From contig JACKFC010000002.1 in assembly GCA_020632665.1 (NCBI GenBank), positions 180,655 through 244,654 of the forward strand: a stretch of DNA of 64,000 nt, written 5' to 3'. The notes beneath the pieces were generated by a model. That model worked only from the letters and a program-made list of their open reading frames with translations, made no database searches and was not told the DNA's origin. Made by a program: the position numbers and the translations under genes. Of the stretch, positions 1-9,248 are shown piece by piece. This DNA comes from Deltaproteobacteria bacterium. GTDB lineage: Bacteria > Myxococcota_A > UBA9042. Numbering within the stretch: position 1 is the stretch's first letter; every line of letters starts with the position of its first letter.

Positions 1-1
1 C

Positions 2-1402
2 GCCCTGGTCGTCTACGGCGACGCCGTCGCGACCCGGATGGTCTTGTTGCAGTGGGTCACCGACAAGGTGTTCGAGCAGCCCGTCTGGGCCCGCGGCCTG
101 CACGCCGACGACGTCGACATCGACGCTGAGGCGTGTCACCTGGTCGGCCGCGCCGATGGCGGCTTCGATATCGTCCTGCCCGGAAAATACAACACGAACC
201 TCGGCGTCCACGTCCGGCACTACTCGGCCAAGGGTGAATTCGTCGCCGCGGACCGATTCCAGGTCGACGAGCACTACGTCAAGATCGCGCGACGGGGCGA
301 GCAGTTCGTCGCGATCGACCGCAACCTCGGCTTCCACATCCTGCGGCGCGCCGTCGCTGCGCCGCAGGCGTCACGCGTCTTGCTCACGATGCCCGAGGCG
401 ATGGCGTTCGGCCCACAGCGCGACGTCTTCTTCCTGCAGCATCAGCTGGTCAACGGCCTCGCCCTCGACACGCTCGAGCGCCGCGATCCTTGGGCCAGCC
501 AGACCTGCGGCGGCTGCATGACGCAGTTCGCCCTCGGTTGCGGAGCCGGAGAGTGCCAGCTCGACGACTGCAACGCCGCGAGCGGCAACTGTACCGGCGG
601 CGCGAGCTCGCTCCCGTGCGACGACGGCAACCCCTGCACCATCGAGAGCTGCACGGACGGCAAGTGCTCTTCCACACCCGCGAACGCCGGGACGACGTGC
701 AGCTTCGGCACCGGCTATTGCACCGGCAGCACCGGCAGCTGCGACGGCAAGGGCGTCTGTACCGGCAAGCCTGCGACCACGACCTGCGTCGACAACGGTG
801 GCAGCTGCACGCTCGCCCGCTGCATCGAGGGCAACGGCTGCGTCAACGGGCCGCGCGGGCCCGGTACGGTCTGCGCCAAGGACGGTAACGGCGCCCCGGT
901 GCAATGGTGCAGCGGGCCGACCGGCACGAGCTGCCTCGCGGTCACCAAGATCCTGAATTTCGGCGAGCAGAAGGTGAATTACTCCGAGAAATATGCCCTC
1001 AAGCTGCCGGCCTTCGCCGCCGGGGTGGAGGGCAAGCTGCGCTTCATGCGCATCAGCCTGACGGTCTCGTTCACCGGCGCGCCCTACGACATCCCCTTCC
1101 TCGCGGCGAACGCGTTCTCCGGGATCAACGTCATCGCCGGCGACGGATCGAATGGGCCGACGCGCCTGGTCGACGGCCAGAACGTCTGCACGCAGGACAA
1201 TCGCGCGCGTACCTGCTTCCCCTACGGGCTCACGACCGCGACGCTCAACATTCCGGACGAGATGCCCTATCTCACCGGCGGCGACGCCGTCGCTTCGCTG
1301 AACTTCCAGGCCGTGCCGAAAGAAGGCTACGCCCTGCAGTTGCACGCTCTGGCCAATATCGTCGTGACCGATTGGGCCGTCGAGATCGGCATCAGCCCCT
1401 GA
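2..1402 (+). CDS. Cysteine-rich secreted-type protein, C-terminal part (5' end outside window)
   Basis: The reading frame is open from the first base and ends at 1402, so this is the C-terminal part of a longer protein. The first ATG at 38 has no convincing ribosome site and is probably internal. The first 160 residues resemble a beta-rich repeat region. A cysteine-dense stretch follows (about 510-930), with motifs such as CDDGNPCTIESC that recur in extracellular proteins of myxobacteria. The last 150 residues are a cysteine-poor beta-rich domain. The protein is probably exported and disulfide-bonded, but the signal peptide is not visible. No enzymatic motif was recognised. It converges with the glycosyltransferase gene on the other strand, and the two ends overlap by 11 bases. 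Confidence 0.7.
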   Translation, partial: ALVVYGDAVATRMVLLQWVTDKVFEQPVWARGLHADDVDIDAEACHLVGRADGGFDIVLPGKYNTNLGVHVRHYSAKGEFVAADRFQVDEHYVKIARRGEQFVAIDRNLGFHILRRAVAAPQASRVLLTMPEAMAFGPQRDVFFLQHQLVNGLALDTLERRDPWASQTCGGCMTQFALGCGAGECQLDDCNAASGNCTGGASSLPCDDGNPCTIESCTDGKCSSTPANAGTTCSFGTGYCTGSTGSCDGKGVCTGKPATTTCVDNGGSCTLARCIEGNGCVNGPRGPGTVCAKDGNGAPVQWCSGPTGTSCLAVTKILNFGEQKVNYSEKYALKLPAFAAGVEGKLRFMRISLTVSFTGAPYDIPFLAANAFSGINVIAGDGSNGPTRLVDGQNVCTQDNRARTCFPYGLTTATLNIPDEMPYLTGGDAVASLNFQAVPKEGYALQLHALANIVVTDWAVEIGISP

Positions 1403-2855
1403 ACCAGAGCGCCGCGGCGGCCGCACCGACGCCAGCGCCGACCACCAGCGCTGGCGGCTCGAGCCAGGGCGGCTTCGGCCGTGGCGGCAGCGGTGGCAGG
1501 GGCGCGACGGCGTCGCCGTGCCGTTCCCGCAGCTCCGCCGGTGCCGGGCGGGCGAGCCGACCACTGCGTGCCGCGGCAGCCGACCACGGACCGCGTAGCG
1601 TCGCTGGCGTCGCGTGCCACGCCAGGACGAAGCGCTCGAGTTGCTGCACGGTACGGCCGACGGCGTCGACGGCGGCGATGGCGGCTCCGACCTCGGCCGC
1701 ACGAGCCCGCATCGCGCCGTCGTCGGCGATGCGGGCCGCGGCGGCGAGCAGGCCATCGGCGTCGAGTTGGCGGCGGGAGATCGGCGCCGGCCCCAAGCCC
1801 AGCCGGAAGATCCGGTCCGCCCAATCGAATTGATCGAGCAAATGCGGCACGAGCAGCTGCGGAATGCCGGCGACCGCCGAAGCGTGGGTGGTGCCGGCGC
1901 CGCCGTGGTGGATGGCGCCAGCGCAGCGAGGCAGCAGCAGGCCGTGCGGCGCGCCGTCGATGACCAACATCCTGCGCTCGTCGGGTGAGGCGACCGCCTT
2001 CGACCAGCCACGGGCGACCACGACGCGGTGGCCCGCCTGGCACAGCCGGCGCGCCAGCTCCAGGGTCCCCGCCGCGTCCGCGTCGACCATCGAGCCGTAG
2101 CCGAGGTAGAGCGGCGGCGGCCCGGCCTGCAGGAAGGCTTCGAGGGCCGGCTCGAGCGTCGCGCCGCCCGGTTCGTTGCGCGGGTCCGGCCGCAGCCAGC
2201 CGATGCTCTCGATCGGCGGCCAGACGTCCGGCGCCGGCGTCGCCAAGCGCGGATCCACCGCCAACATCGGCCGCTCGCCGACCAGCGCGTCGACTGGATA
2301 GGCGACGCGGGGCAGGCCGTGCGCCCGTCGCCAGCGCTGCAGCGGGCCGAGCGCGACGAGCCCGGTCATCGCGTCGGGCAGCAGGTGCAGCCAGCGGTGG
2401 GTCCACTGCGGCAGGTCGCGCTTCGGCACCCAGAACGGCGCGTAGTGGCGCGAGGGCTGCGCGGCGGGGGTATACATCACGCTGCGATAGGGCACGCCCA
2501 ACGCCGCGCAGACGCTCGACGCGCCGAGCTGCACGCCGGCGCCGAGGACGAGGTCGAACTCGCCGGCGCGCGCCTCCAGCGCCGCGATCTGGGCCCGCAG
2601 CTCGCGCGCTGTCTCGCGCACGAGGATCTTGAAGACGGCGACCGGATCCGAGAGCGAACCGGCGTGACGCTCCAGCAGCGCCGTCACGTCCGAGCCCGCG
2701 CTGACCACCGGCAAGCCGCGCGAGGCGACGAAGTCCGTCATCCCGGCCGGCACCAGCAGCAGCACGTCGTGCCCCGCCTCCTGCAGCCCGTGGGCCAAGG
2801 CGACCAGCGGCGTGACGTCGCCGCGCGAGCCGGTTGGCGCGAGCAAGACCCTCAT
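1392..2855 (-). CDS. GT1-family glycosyltransferase (UDP-sugar sterol/macrolide type)
   Basis: The 487-residue protein opens with MRVLLAPTGSRGDVTPL, the N-terminal loop typical of sterol and macrolide glucosyltransferases of family GT1. The nucleotide-sugar binding motif HHGGAGTTH lies at residues 316-324, followed by a region ending in a DQFDWADR-type loop. The family moves sugar from a UDP-sugar to a small lipophilic acceptor; the acceptor here is unknown. The C-terminal extension is alanine/proline rich and ends in a short hydrophobic stretch. I chose the ATG at 2855 over an upstream in-frame ATG at 2927 because the protein family starts there and it overlaps the preceding stop as ATGA, which indicates translational coupling to the membrane protein upstream. 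Confidence 0.88.
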   Translation of the reverse strand: MRVLLAPTGSRGDVTPLVALAHGLQEAGHDVLLLVPAGMTDFVASRGLPVVSAGSDVTALLERHAGSLSDPVAVFKILVRETARELRAQIAALEARAGEFDLVLGAGVQLGASSVCAALGVPYRSVMYTPAAQPSRHYAPFWVPKRDLPQWTHRWLHLLPDAMTGLVALGPLQRWRRAHGLPRVAYPVDALVGERPMLAVDPRLATPAPDVWPPIESIGWLRPDPRNEPGGATLEPALEAFLQAGPPPLYLGYGSMVDADAAGTLELARRLCQAGHRVVVARGWSKAVASPDERRMLVIDGAPHGLLLPRCAGAIHHGGAGTTHASAVAGIPQLLVPHLLDQFDWADRIFRLGLGPAPISRRQLDADGLLAAAARIADDGAMRARAAEVGAAIAAVDAVGRTVQQLERFVLAWHATPATLRGPWSAAAARSGRLARPAPAELRERHGDAVAPLPPLPPRPKPPWLEPPALVVGAGVGAAAAALWFRG

Positions 2856-5440
2856 GGCGGACAATCCCTCTCGCCGTGGCGATCCCGCACCGCGTCCGCC
2901 TCGCCGTCGGCCGCCTCGGCCCGACATGACAGCGCCTTCGCTTCGTCCCTCACCGAAGGGTCGGTCGACTTCTCCAGTTCACGCAGGAGGCGACGCGGAT
3001 CCCAGACCACGCCGCGTAGCGATTCGGGCACCACCTCCGGCGGCCGCGAGGGGCATGGCCGTTCGCCAGCCGGGCTCGGCAGATAGGCCAAGGCAAAGAG
3101 CGTCTTCGCGGCCTTGATCGCGTGCAGCCGCGCCTCCGCGCGCAGCGTCTCGCGCCGCGGCTCCTGTCGCGACAATGACGTGACCAGCTCGCCGTGCGCA
3201 CGGACGGCAGCCAGCCACCGTCCGACCGCGGCGTCGTGCTGTGGCTTGGGCGGTAGATGGCCCCGGCGCGGCGCGACCTTGGCGGGATCGGGCGCTGGGC
3301 TCCTTCGCATCGCCGCCACGGCGCGCGCCGCGTCGTCAGGAGCAGCCCAACGCGGCAGGCAACGCGGATCGATCGCGGGGAGCGCCGCCCGCACCTTCAG
3401 CGCCCGTTCGGCGAGGTCGAGGGCCTGCTCGCAGGCGTCGATCCGCGCCTCGATCGGAGCCCCAACCTCGCGGCAGAGCGCGAGCGCCCGGTCGAAGACC
3501 GCGATGTCGGCCTCGCAATGTCGAATCGGCTCGCCACATTCCGCCGCCGGCGCGGTGCTGCAGCAGCGCGGGCCGTCTTCGGCGAGCATCAGCCAGCGCC
3601 GGCGCGCCGCGAGGTCTTCGTCCCCCTCGAGCAGCTGCATCGCGCAGATCCGCGGCGTCGTCTCGGCGAAGGCGACGGTTCGGAAGGGCTCTTCGCCCAA
3701 CGCCGTCCGCAACGCCACGACGTCGGGCTGTGCTTGCCGATCGAGCACGGCGCAGACCATCGCTCCGGCGTCCTCGAGCAAGGCCTGCAGCCGGCGCTCC
3801 TGCCGCGGGTCGTCGACCATGCCGCGGCCGTCGATGGCGTCGTGCATCTGCAGCGCGGCCGAAGCAGCCAGCAACCCGGCAGGGTCGCGCTGAGCGGTCG
3901 AGCCCCTCTGCGCGACCTCCCGGGCGAGGACCCGCGCCCGCTCCAACAAGCGATCGGCGTCGCCCTCCCTCAAGCCCAGCTGGCGCGGCCGCAATTCCTT
4001 CGCGAGCTGCAGCGCCAACCGGTCGCCGCACGCCGTCCCGACGTCGAGCACGGCGGAGAGCGCGTGGGCAGCCTCGGCATCGCGTGGCTCGTCTCGCCGC
4101 AGCAGCCCGACGGCGTCGTCGAAGCCGCCGTCGGCCTGCGGATCGTCTTCCGCAGCGGGCGCCGCGGCACAGCGGGCCAGCGCCTCGCGGGCGAACGCCA
4201 GCGGATCGACGGCGGCCGCGACGTCTGCTTCTTCGACCGCGACGGTGGCCGTCGCAGGGATCGCTGCCGCATCGGGCGCGCTCTGCGTCGGCTGCGTCGG
4301 CTGCGTCGGCACCGGGCTCGGCGTCAGCGTCGGCTGCGTCGGCGAGGCCGTCGAATAGGCCCACAGCCCGCCGCCGGCCGCGGCGAGCAACGCCGCGGCG
4401 AGCAGCAAGCCACCGCCGGAGCGGGTGCGGCTGCGCGTGTCGGCCTCGTTGCCCTGCGGTGCGCCAGCCGACGAGGCGCTGCCCGAGCGTGCTGCTGCGG
4501 CCGCGTGCGCCGCCGCGGTTGCACGTTCGCCGGGTCGTGGCACGACGCTGGTCAGGCGCTCGGGCTGCGGGTGGTTCGGCAGCCAATGCGTGCCGAGCGT
4601 CAGGACGCCGGTGGCGGGCTCGGCGCCGATGACGTGCGACTTGCTCGCGTCCTGGGCCGCGACCTCGATCCGTCCGTCGCGGAAGCCGAGTGGTACCTCC
4701 AGGATATCGGTCGTCGCGCTGCTGTTGATGCGGCAGGTACGCGCCAGCGTGAGCAGGGCGCCCTCGCCCGGCGCGACCAAGATCGGCTCTCCCCAGGGTG
4801 CCGAGGCGGCGGTCCACGCCACCGGCTGCGGCACCGGCGCGAGTTCGCGGCCGACCAGCCGGATCGCCCTGCTGCGCAGGACCGGGCCGGGCTGTGGCTG
4901 GTCGAGTCGGGTCAGCACCACGATCTGCCAATCGCCCAGCCAGCGCAGCGAGGCCAGCCAATGCGCCGCCTGCTCCAGGTACGCGCGGGCCATGCCGATA
5001 TCGAGCGCGTTCGAGGCTCCGCCGTGCGAGCGCGCGTTGCGGCCGTCGATCAGCGCCGCCTGCGCCTGCCAAGCGTCGCCCCGTTCTCCGCCGGGGAGCA
5101 GCCAACGTCCTACTGCGGCGCGCAACGGCGCGTATGCGGCTTGGTCCCGCGGTTCCGCGATCGCCGCCTCGGCGAAGCCCGCGACCAGCGCGCCCCAGAC
5201 GCCGAGGGTCCGCTTGTCGACGCCCTTGGCGGCGCTGCGGAGCGTCTTGCTCAGCGCCCTGGGCTGCGGCGGCGGTTCAGCGAGCAGGAGCCCGCACAGG
5301 GTCCGCAGCGTGACCTCGACGGCGAATTGCGCACAGGTCGCGGCGCGGACGTCGTCCGGCAAGGCGCGCTCGACGGCGTGCCACGCGACAGCCACCGGCT
5401 GTGGCAACGTCTCGGCGCCAAAACGCTTGCCCCTGCTCAC
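2852..5440 (-). CDS. Large single-pass membrane protein with HEPN-like N-terminal motif, function unknown
   Basis: The protein is about 862 residues from a GTG at 5440, preceded by GGGAG; an ATG at 5551 would add 37 basic residues but overlaps the divergent start. The N-terminal ~310 residues are probably cytoplasmic and contain RNARSHG at 134-140, which fits the Rx4H signature of HEPN domains; this is a motif match only. A Pro/Ala linker and one membrane segment (about 342-363) follow, then a Thr/Pro-rich linker and some 470 helical, cysteine-containing residues that would lie outside the membrane. The gene is divergent from a sigma-factor-like gene and overlaps the glycosyltransferase gene by 4 bases. 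The architecture suggests a sensor or anti-sigma-like protein, but that is inference. Confidence 0.65.
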   Translation of the reverse strand: MSRGKRFGAETLPQPVAVAWHAVERALPDDVRAATCAQFAVEVTLRTLCGLLLAEPPPQPRALSKTLRSAAKGVDKRTLGVWGALVAGFAEAAIAEPRDQAAYAPLRAAVGRWLLPGGERGDAWQAQAALIDGRNARSHGGASNALDIGMARAYLEQAAHWLASLRWLGDWQIVVLTRLDQPQPGPVLRSRAIRLVGRELAPVPQPVAWTAASAPWGEPILVAPGEGALLTLARTCRINSSATTDILEVPLGFRDGRIEVAAQDASKSHVIGAEPATGVLTLGTHWLPNHPQPERLTSVVPRPGERATAAAHAAAAARSGSASSAGAPQGNEADTRSRTRSGGGLLLAAALLAAAGGGLWAYSTASPTQPTLTPSPVPTQPTQPTQSAPDAAAIPATATVAVEEADVAAAVDPLAFAREALARCAAAPAAEDDPQADGGFDDAVGLLRRDEPRDAEAAHALSAVLDVGTACGDRLALQLAKELRPRQLGLREGDADRLLERARVLAREVAQRGSTAQRDPAGLLAASAALQMHDAIDGRGMVDDPRQERRLQALLEDAGAMVCAVLDRQAQPDVVALRTALGEEPFRTVAFAETTPRICAMQLLEGDEDLAARRRWLMLAEDGPRCCSTAPAAECGEPIRHCEADIAVFDRALALCREVGAPIEARIDACEQALDLAERALKVRAALPAIDPRCLPRWAAPDDAARAVAAMRRSPAPDPAKVAPRRGHLPPKPQHDAAVGRWLAAVRAHGELVTSLSRQEPRRETLRAEARLHAIKAAKTLFALAYLPSPAGERPCPSRPPEVVPESLRGVVWDPRRLLRELEKSTDPSVRDEAKALSCRAEAADGEADAVRDRHGERDCPP

Positions 5441-5549
5441 GTCACGCTCCCATGCCCGGACCACGATGGGCGCCGCGATCTTGCCCCCCGGCGTCCGCTG
5501 CGGGAAGGGGCCTCGCCACACCCGTCGGCGCGCGCTACAACGCTTCGCC

Positions 5550-6458
5550 ATGCGCGACGCTTCCGCCTCCGATTCGCTCTGTCATGCCCTGCTGACCCTC
5601 GGTCCGCCGAATTCGGCGTCGCCGCGGGTCTTGGAGCAGGCCGCGGCGACGCTCTTCCAGGCCGCGACGGCGATCGCCCGGCGCTTTTTGGTCGAGTTTC
5701 GTCGGCTGCGGGTCGACGCCGAGCAGATCGCCAGCGACGCGGTGATGAAGCTACGCCGCCGTGGCCCGCTGCGCGGCGATCCGACCGCCCCCGCCGACGA
5801 CGAGGCGGCACGGCGCTACCTGCGCACGGTGGTCAAGCGTCTGCTCATCGACGCCGAGCGCAAGCGCAAACGTGACGGCAACGAGCGCGCCGAGGCGATC
5901 GGCCACGACGAAGAGGGCCGGCGCCCGATCGATCCCGCAGATCAGGGCCCCAACGCCGAGGCGCGCCTCGCAGCCGTCGAGCAGGAGCGGGTCGAACGCG
6001 CGCAGATCGCGCAGGCGGAAGAGCGGCTGGCTGCGATTCGCGCCGCCTTGGTCGCCCAGCGCAACGCCGCGCGCCGTGGCACCGGCGACGGCCTCGTGGC
6101 GCAGCTCGATCTGCTCGCTCGCGCCGCCCGTGGCGAGGTCGACGTCGGCGCGTTGACCGTCGACGATATGCGCGCACGCGGCGAAGACCCCGACGATCCG
6201 GTCGCCTACAAGCGCACCCGCAACAAGATCGACCAAGGCTTCGTCCGCGCCCGCCGCGCGCTCTTCGCCGCGGTCCAGGCCGCCATCGACGCCGGCGATC
6301 CGGCCCCCGGCACGGTCGGGGCGCAGCTTGTGCACCATTGCCTCGAAACGCAGACGCAGGTCCGCGGCGAGGCAACACCGCGCCCCGCGTCCGAAGCGAA
6401 CGATGGCGAGCGTCGTTCGGGACGCAGCCGCCCGGGACACAGCCGTACGGGCGGCTAG
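5550..6458 (+). CDS. Sigma-70/ECF-like RNA polymerase sigma factor
   Basis: The protein has 302 residues from the ATG at 5550. An N-terminal region like sigma region 2 carries the basic helix YLRTVVKRLLIDAERKRKR near residues 90-110, which resembles the core-binding/-10 recognition part of ECF sigma factors. A long charged middle region (AEARLAAVEQERVERAQ) and a C-terminal helical segment with RNKIDQGFVRARRALF follow. The latter could play the part of region 4, but no clear helix-turn-helix consensus is visible. The gene is divergent from the membrane protein 2852-5440 and lies just upstream of the unknown and Lon-like genes, so it may control one or both. The call rests on region 2 only. Confidence 0.6.
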   Translation: MRDASASDSLCHALLTLGPPNSASPRVLEQAAATLFQAATAIARRFLVEFRRLRVDAEQIASDAVMKLRRRGPLRGDPTAPADDEAARRYLRTVVKRLLIDAERKRKRDGNERAEAIGHDEEGRRPIDPADQGPNAEARLAAVEQERVERAQIAQAEERLAAIRAALVAQRNAARRGTGDGLVAQLDLLARAARGEVDVGALTVDDMRARGEDPDDPVAYKRTRNKIDQGFVRARRALFAAVQAAIDAGDPAPGTVGAQLVHHCLETQTQVRGEATPRPASEANDGERRSGRSRPGHSRTGG

Positions 6459-6486
6459 CGCCGTGCACACCGCCGAGGGGCTCGCC

Positions 6487-7407
6487 ATGACCAACGCAAG
6501 CAAGACCGCATCGCTCGACCTCGCCGCCGGCCTCGGCCTGCAGCCGACCGACGCCGTTCAGCGCGTCGGCCTCGCCGCCGGCAGCGCCGAACACGGCCTC
6601 GCCGCCGACGACGCCGTCGCGACGCTGCGCGCGCTGCTCGACCCGGATCTGGCCACCGAAGACCTCGAGGCACCCGCCGCGCTGCAGGGCCGCTTCGGCC
6701 TGTGCCGGGTCCGCGGCGAAGGCGGTGGCTGGGCGATCGAGGTCGTCGCCCGTGACGGCAGCCCGCTCGACGCCCTCGGCAGCGACGGCAGCTTCCTGCT
6801 CCACCCCGAGGACGCCGCGACCGCCCTGGTCCGTCCGGCCCGTGGCGAGGCCGTCGTCCTCGCGGCAGGTGGCGTCGGGCTCGGTCTGCAGGTCGAGCAG
6901 GACGGTCAGCTCGCGCTGCTGCCGCTGCAGGAGACCACCCAACCGGTCGCCGGAGCCGCTGCCGCCGCCTTGCTGCAAGACGCGCTCGACTACCGCGCCG
7001 GCGTGGGCGACGACGCCGACGCGCCACTCGCGCACAGCCACGTCGCCGACGTCGCCGCGGCGCGGGCCTGGGTCGCCGCCGAGCTGCGGCGGCTCGAGCG
7101 AGCGCTCGCTGGCCTACTGGCTGGGCTCGACGACGATCTCGACCTCGAGGAGGCGCGCGCCACCTTCGACGCGCTGGCCGCGCGGCGGCTGACGGTCGCC
7201 GCGTTGCGCACCGCGATCGCCGGTCGCCAATCGACCGCCGCGGTCGACAGTCGCCTGGCGCGACTCGACGCGGACGGCCGGCAGGCGCGCGCCGCGCTCG
7301 GCTCGCCGCGTGGCGACCATCGATTGCAGGACGAGGCGATCGGCGCGCCCTTCGCCTGGTGGGCCGATACCCGCTGGGTCGATGACGACCCGGGCGCGCG
7401 CGGATGA
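6487..7407 (+). CDS. Unknown 306-residue protein between sigma factor and Lon-like protein
   Basis: It starts at ATG 6487, 28 bases after the sigma-like gene, and is followed within 7 bases by the next start, so it is probably co-transcribed with both. No known family was recognised. Residues 70-150 look like a small beta-rich domain (alternating short hydrophobic strands and GD/DG turns), which could be a forkhead-associated or similar fold, but no diagnostic residues were found. Residues 170-270 are strongly helical and alanine/leucine/arginine rich, possibly a coiled coil. No signal peptide or membrane segment is seen, so it is presumably cytoplasmic. Confidence 0.6.
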   Translation: MTNASKTASLDLAAGLGLQPTDAVQRVGLAAGSAEHGLAADDAVATLRALLDPDLATEDLEAPAALQGRFGLCRVRGEGGGWAIEVVARDGSPLDALGSDGSFLLHPEDAATALVRPARGEAVVLAAGGVGLGLQVEQDGQLALLPLQETTQPVAGAAAAALLQDALDYRAGVGDDADAPLAHSHVADVAAARAWVAAELRRLERALAGLLAGLDDDLDLEEARATFDALAARRLTVAALRTAIAGRQSTAAVDSRLARLDADGRQARAALGSPRGDHRLQDEAIGAPFAWWADTRWVDDDPGARG

Positions 7408-7414
7408 GCACGCG

Positions 7415-9139
7415 ATGACGTCCGTGCACCGCTCTCCCCGTGAGCGCCGCCGCGCCGCAGCGGCTCCCGGTGCGCCTCCCTGGCTGATCGCGGCCGACGC
7501 GGACGAAGCGGGTGGCAGCGTCCTCTCGCTCGCCGGAGTTGCCCCCACGGCGGCGGAGCGGGTCGGCTTCGGCGCCGCCGCGCAGGCCGCCTGGCGCGAC
7601 GCCCATCGCGCCGCGGCGACCGGATTGCCGCTGCGCTGGCGCTCGCTCGACGGCCTCTCCACTCCGCCGGCGTGGGCGCGCCGGGTCGATCGACGGCGGA
7701 TGCCGGGTGCCGCCGCCAAGGCCGTCGCCGAGGTGGTCGATGGTCCCTCGTTCGGCTTGGGCTTCTTCTTGACCATCGCCTGCCGCGCCGCTGAGCTGTC
7801 GGCACGGGCCGACGTCGTCGCGTTGGCGGCGCTCACCGCCGAGGGAACGCTGCGGCCGGTCGGTGGGCTGCGGGCCAAGCTCTGGCTGGTCGGGCAGGCG
7901 TTGCCGCAGGCTCGCATCGTGCTGGTCGCTTCGGCACAGCAGGCCGAGGCCGAGGCGATCGCCCTCGAGCTGCGGGCCAGCGGAGCCTTGTCGGCCGACT
8001 GCGCGGTGGTCGGGCTGCGCGACGCGTCCGAGGCGATCGCGGTGGCGCTCGGCGGCACGGCGGACGCGGCCATCCGCGACGCTGCCCTCGATCCCGCGCG
8101 TCGCCACGAGTGGATCGCCGCGCTCTGCCACCTCGCCCTCGACGGCCACGATCGGATCAGCCATTGGCCGCCGATCGCCGCGGCGACGACCGCGGCGTGC
8201 GAGGCCTTCGCCCCCGCCCGATCCGATCCGATCGACGACGACTACGCGCTGCTGCAGATCGCCGACGTCGTCGCGCATCGCCACGCCACCGAACCGCGCC
8301 GTTGGCCCTCGCTCGATCTGCTGCAGCGGCTGCCGCTGCCACGGCGGCTGATGGTCCTCGCCCACGCGACGCAACACGCCGCCGACGTCGGCGACCCCGA
8401 GCCCGCGGTGCTGCAACCCTATTTGGACGCACACCTGGCGCGCGATCCCGACGCCTTCGAGGTGCACTGCCGCGTGGCCGGGGCCTGGGGCCGCCTGCTC
8501 GCCGCGCGGGGGCAACCGGAGCAGGCGCTGGCTTGGCAGCGCTTCGCCGCACGGCAGCGCCTCGCGATCGGGGCGCCGCAGGGGATGAGCCATCCGCTGG
8601 CGGAGTGGCTGCGGCTGGCAGGGCTGCTCGGCGACGCCGCCGCGGTCGAGGAGGCGCGGGCGCTGCGGGCCCGGGCCGAAGCGCTCGGCGCGGTGGGATC
8701 ACGCGATCGGCCGTTCTTGGCGCTGGCAGACGCGCGCGCCGACCTCGGCCTCGGTCGCGATGGGGCCGACGCCCGCCTCGCGGCGGTGATGGACGATCTC
8801 GACGCGCCGCTGCACGTCCGCCATTCGGCGGCGCGGCTGTTGGCGGTGACGGCGACGACGACCGCTGCCCGGCGCGCTGCGGCCGAAGCGGCGCTGGCGG
8901 AGCCGCATCGGGAGCCAGTGGCGCGGCTCTTCGCGGCGTTGGCGCGGCTCGACGCGGTCGTGCTCGGTGCGGCGCAGCACGCCGACGCATTGGCGTCCGA
9001 CGCGTCGGCGATCGCCATGGCCATCGCAACCTTGCAGGTGGCGCTGCCAGGGCCGCTGCACCACCTTCGCGTGAGCCTGCCGGATGACGCCGACGATGCC
9101 GCCCTGGCCGCTGCGATCAGCCGGCACTTCCCCTATTGA
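7415..9139 (+). CDS. Lon-type (S16) protease-domain protein lacking the AAA+ module
   Basis: From ATG 7415 (alternative 7382) the protein has 574 residues. Residues 109-155 match the proteolytic core of Lon: DGPSFG, with the candidate nucleophile Ser112, then TAEGTLRPVGGLRAK, with the candidate general base Lys155. The Ser-Lys spacing of 43 equals that of Ser679 and Lys722 in E. coli Lon. No Walker A or B motif is present, so the ATP-driven unfolding part is absent. The remaining ~390 residues are alanine-rich helices suggestive of TPR-like repeats. No signal peptide is seen. It is the last gene of a three-gene set with a sigma-like factor and an unknown protein. A regulated, signal-triggered peptidase is plausible but unproven. 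Confidence 0.7.
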   Translation: MTSVHRSPRERRRAAAAPGAPPWLIAADADEAGGSVLSLAGVAPTAAERVGFGAAAQAAWRDAHRAAATGLPLRWRSLDGLSTPPAWARRVDRRRMPGAAAKAVAEVVDGPSFGLGFFLTIACRAAELSARADVVALAALTAEGTLRPVGGLRAKLWLVGQALPQARIVLVASAQQAEAEAIALELRASGALSADCAVVGLRDASEAIAVALGGTADAAIRDAALDPARRHEWIAALCHLALDGHDRISHWPPIAAATTAACEAFAPARSDPIDDDYALLQIADVVAHRHATEPRRWPSLDLLQRLPLPRRLMVLAHATQHAADVGDPEPAVLQPYLDAHLARDPDAFEVHCRVAGAWGRLLAARGQPEQALAWQRFAARQRLAIGAPQGMSHPLAEWLRLAGLLGDAAAVEEARALRARAEALGAVGSRDRPFLALADARADLGLGRDGADARLAAVMDDLDAPLHVRHSAARLLAVTATTTAARRAAAEAALAEPHREPVARLFAALARLDAVVLGAAQHADALASDASAIAMAIATLQVALPGPLHHLRVSLPDDADDAALAAAISRHFPY

Positions 9140-9248
9140 AGTGCGGCGCTGCGCCATTTCGGCGCAGATCACCCTTGCAATTGCGCAAGCGACGCCCAGC
9201 TTGCCTGCGAGACGAGCGGGTTGCGGGTCCAACCCTCGGGAGCGCGAG

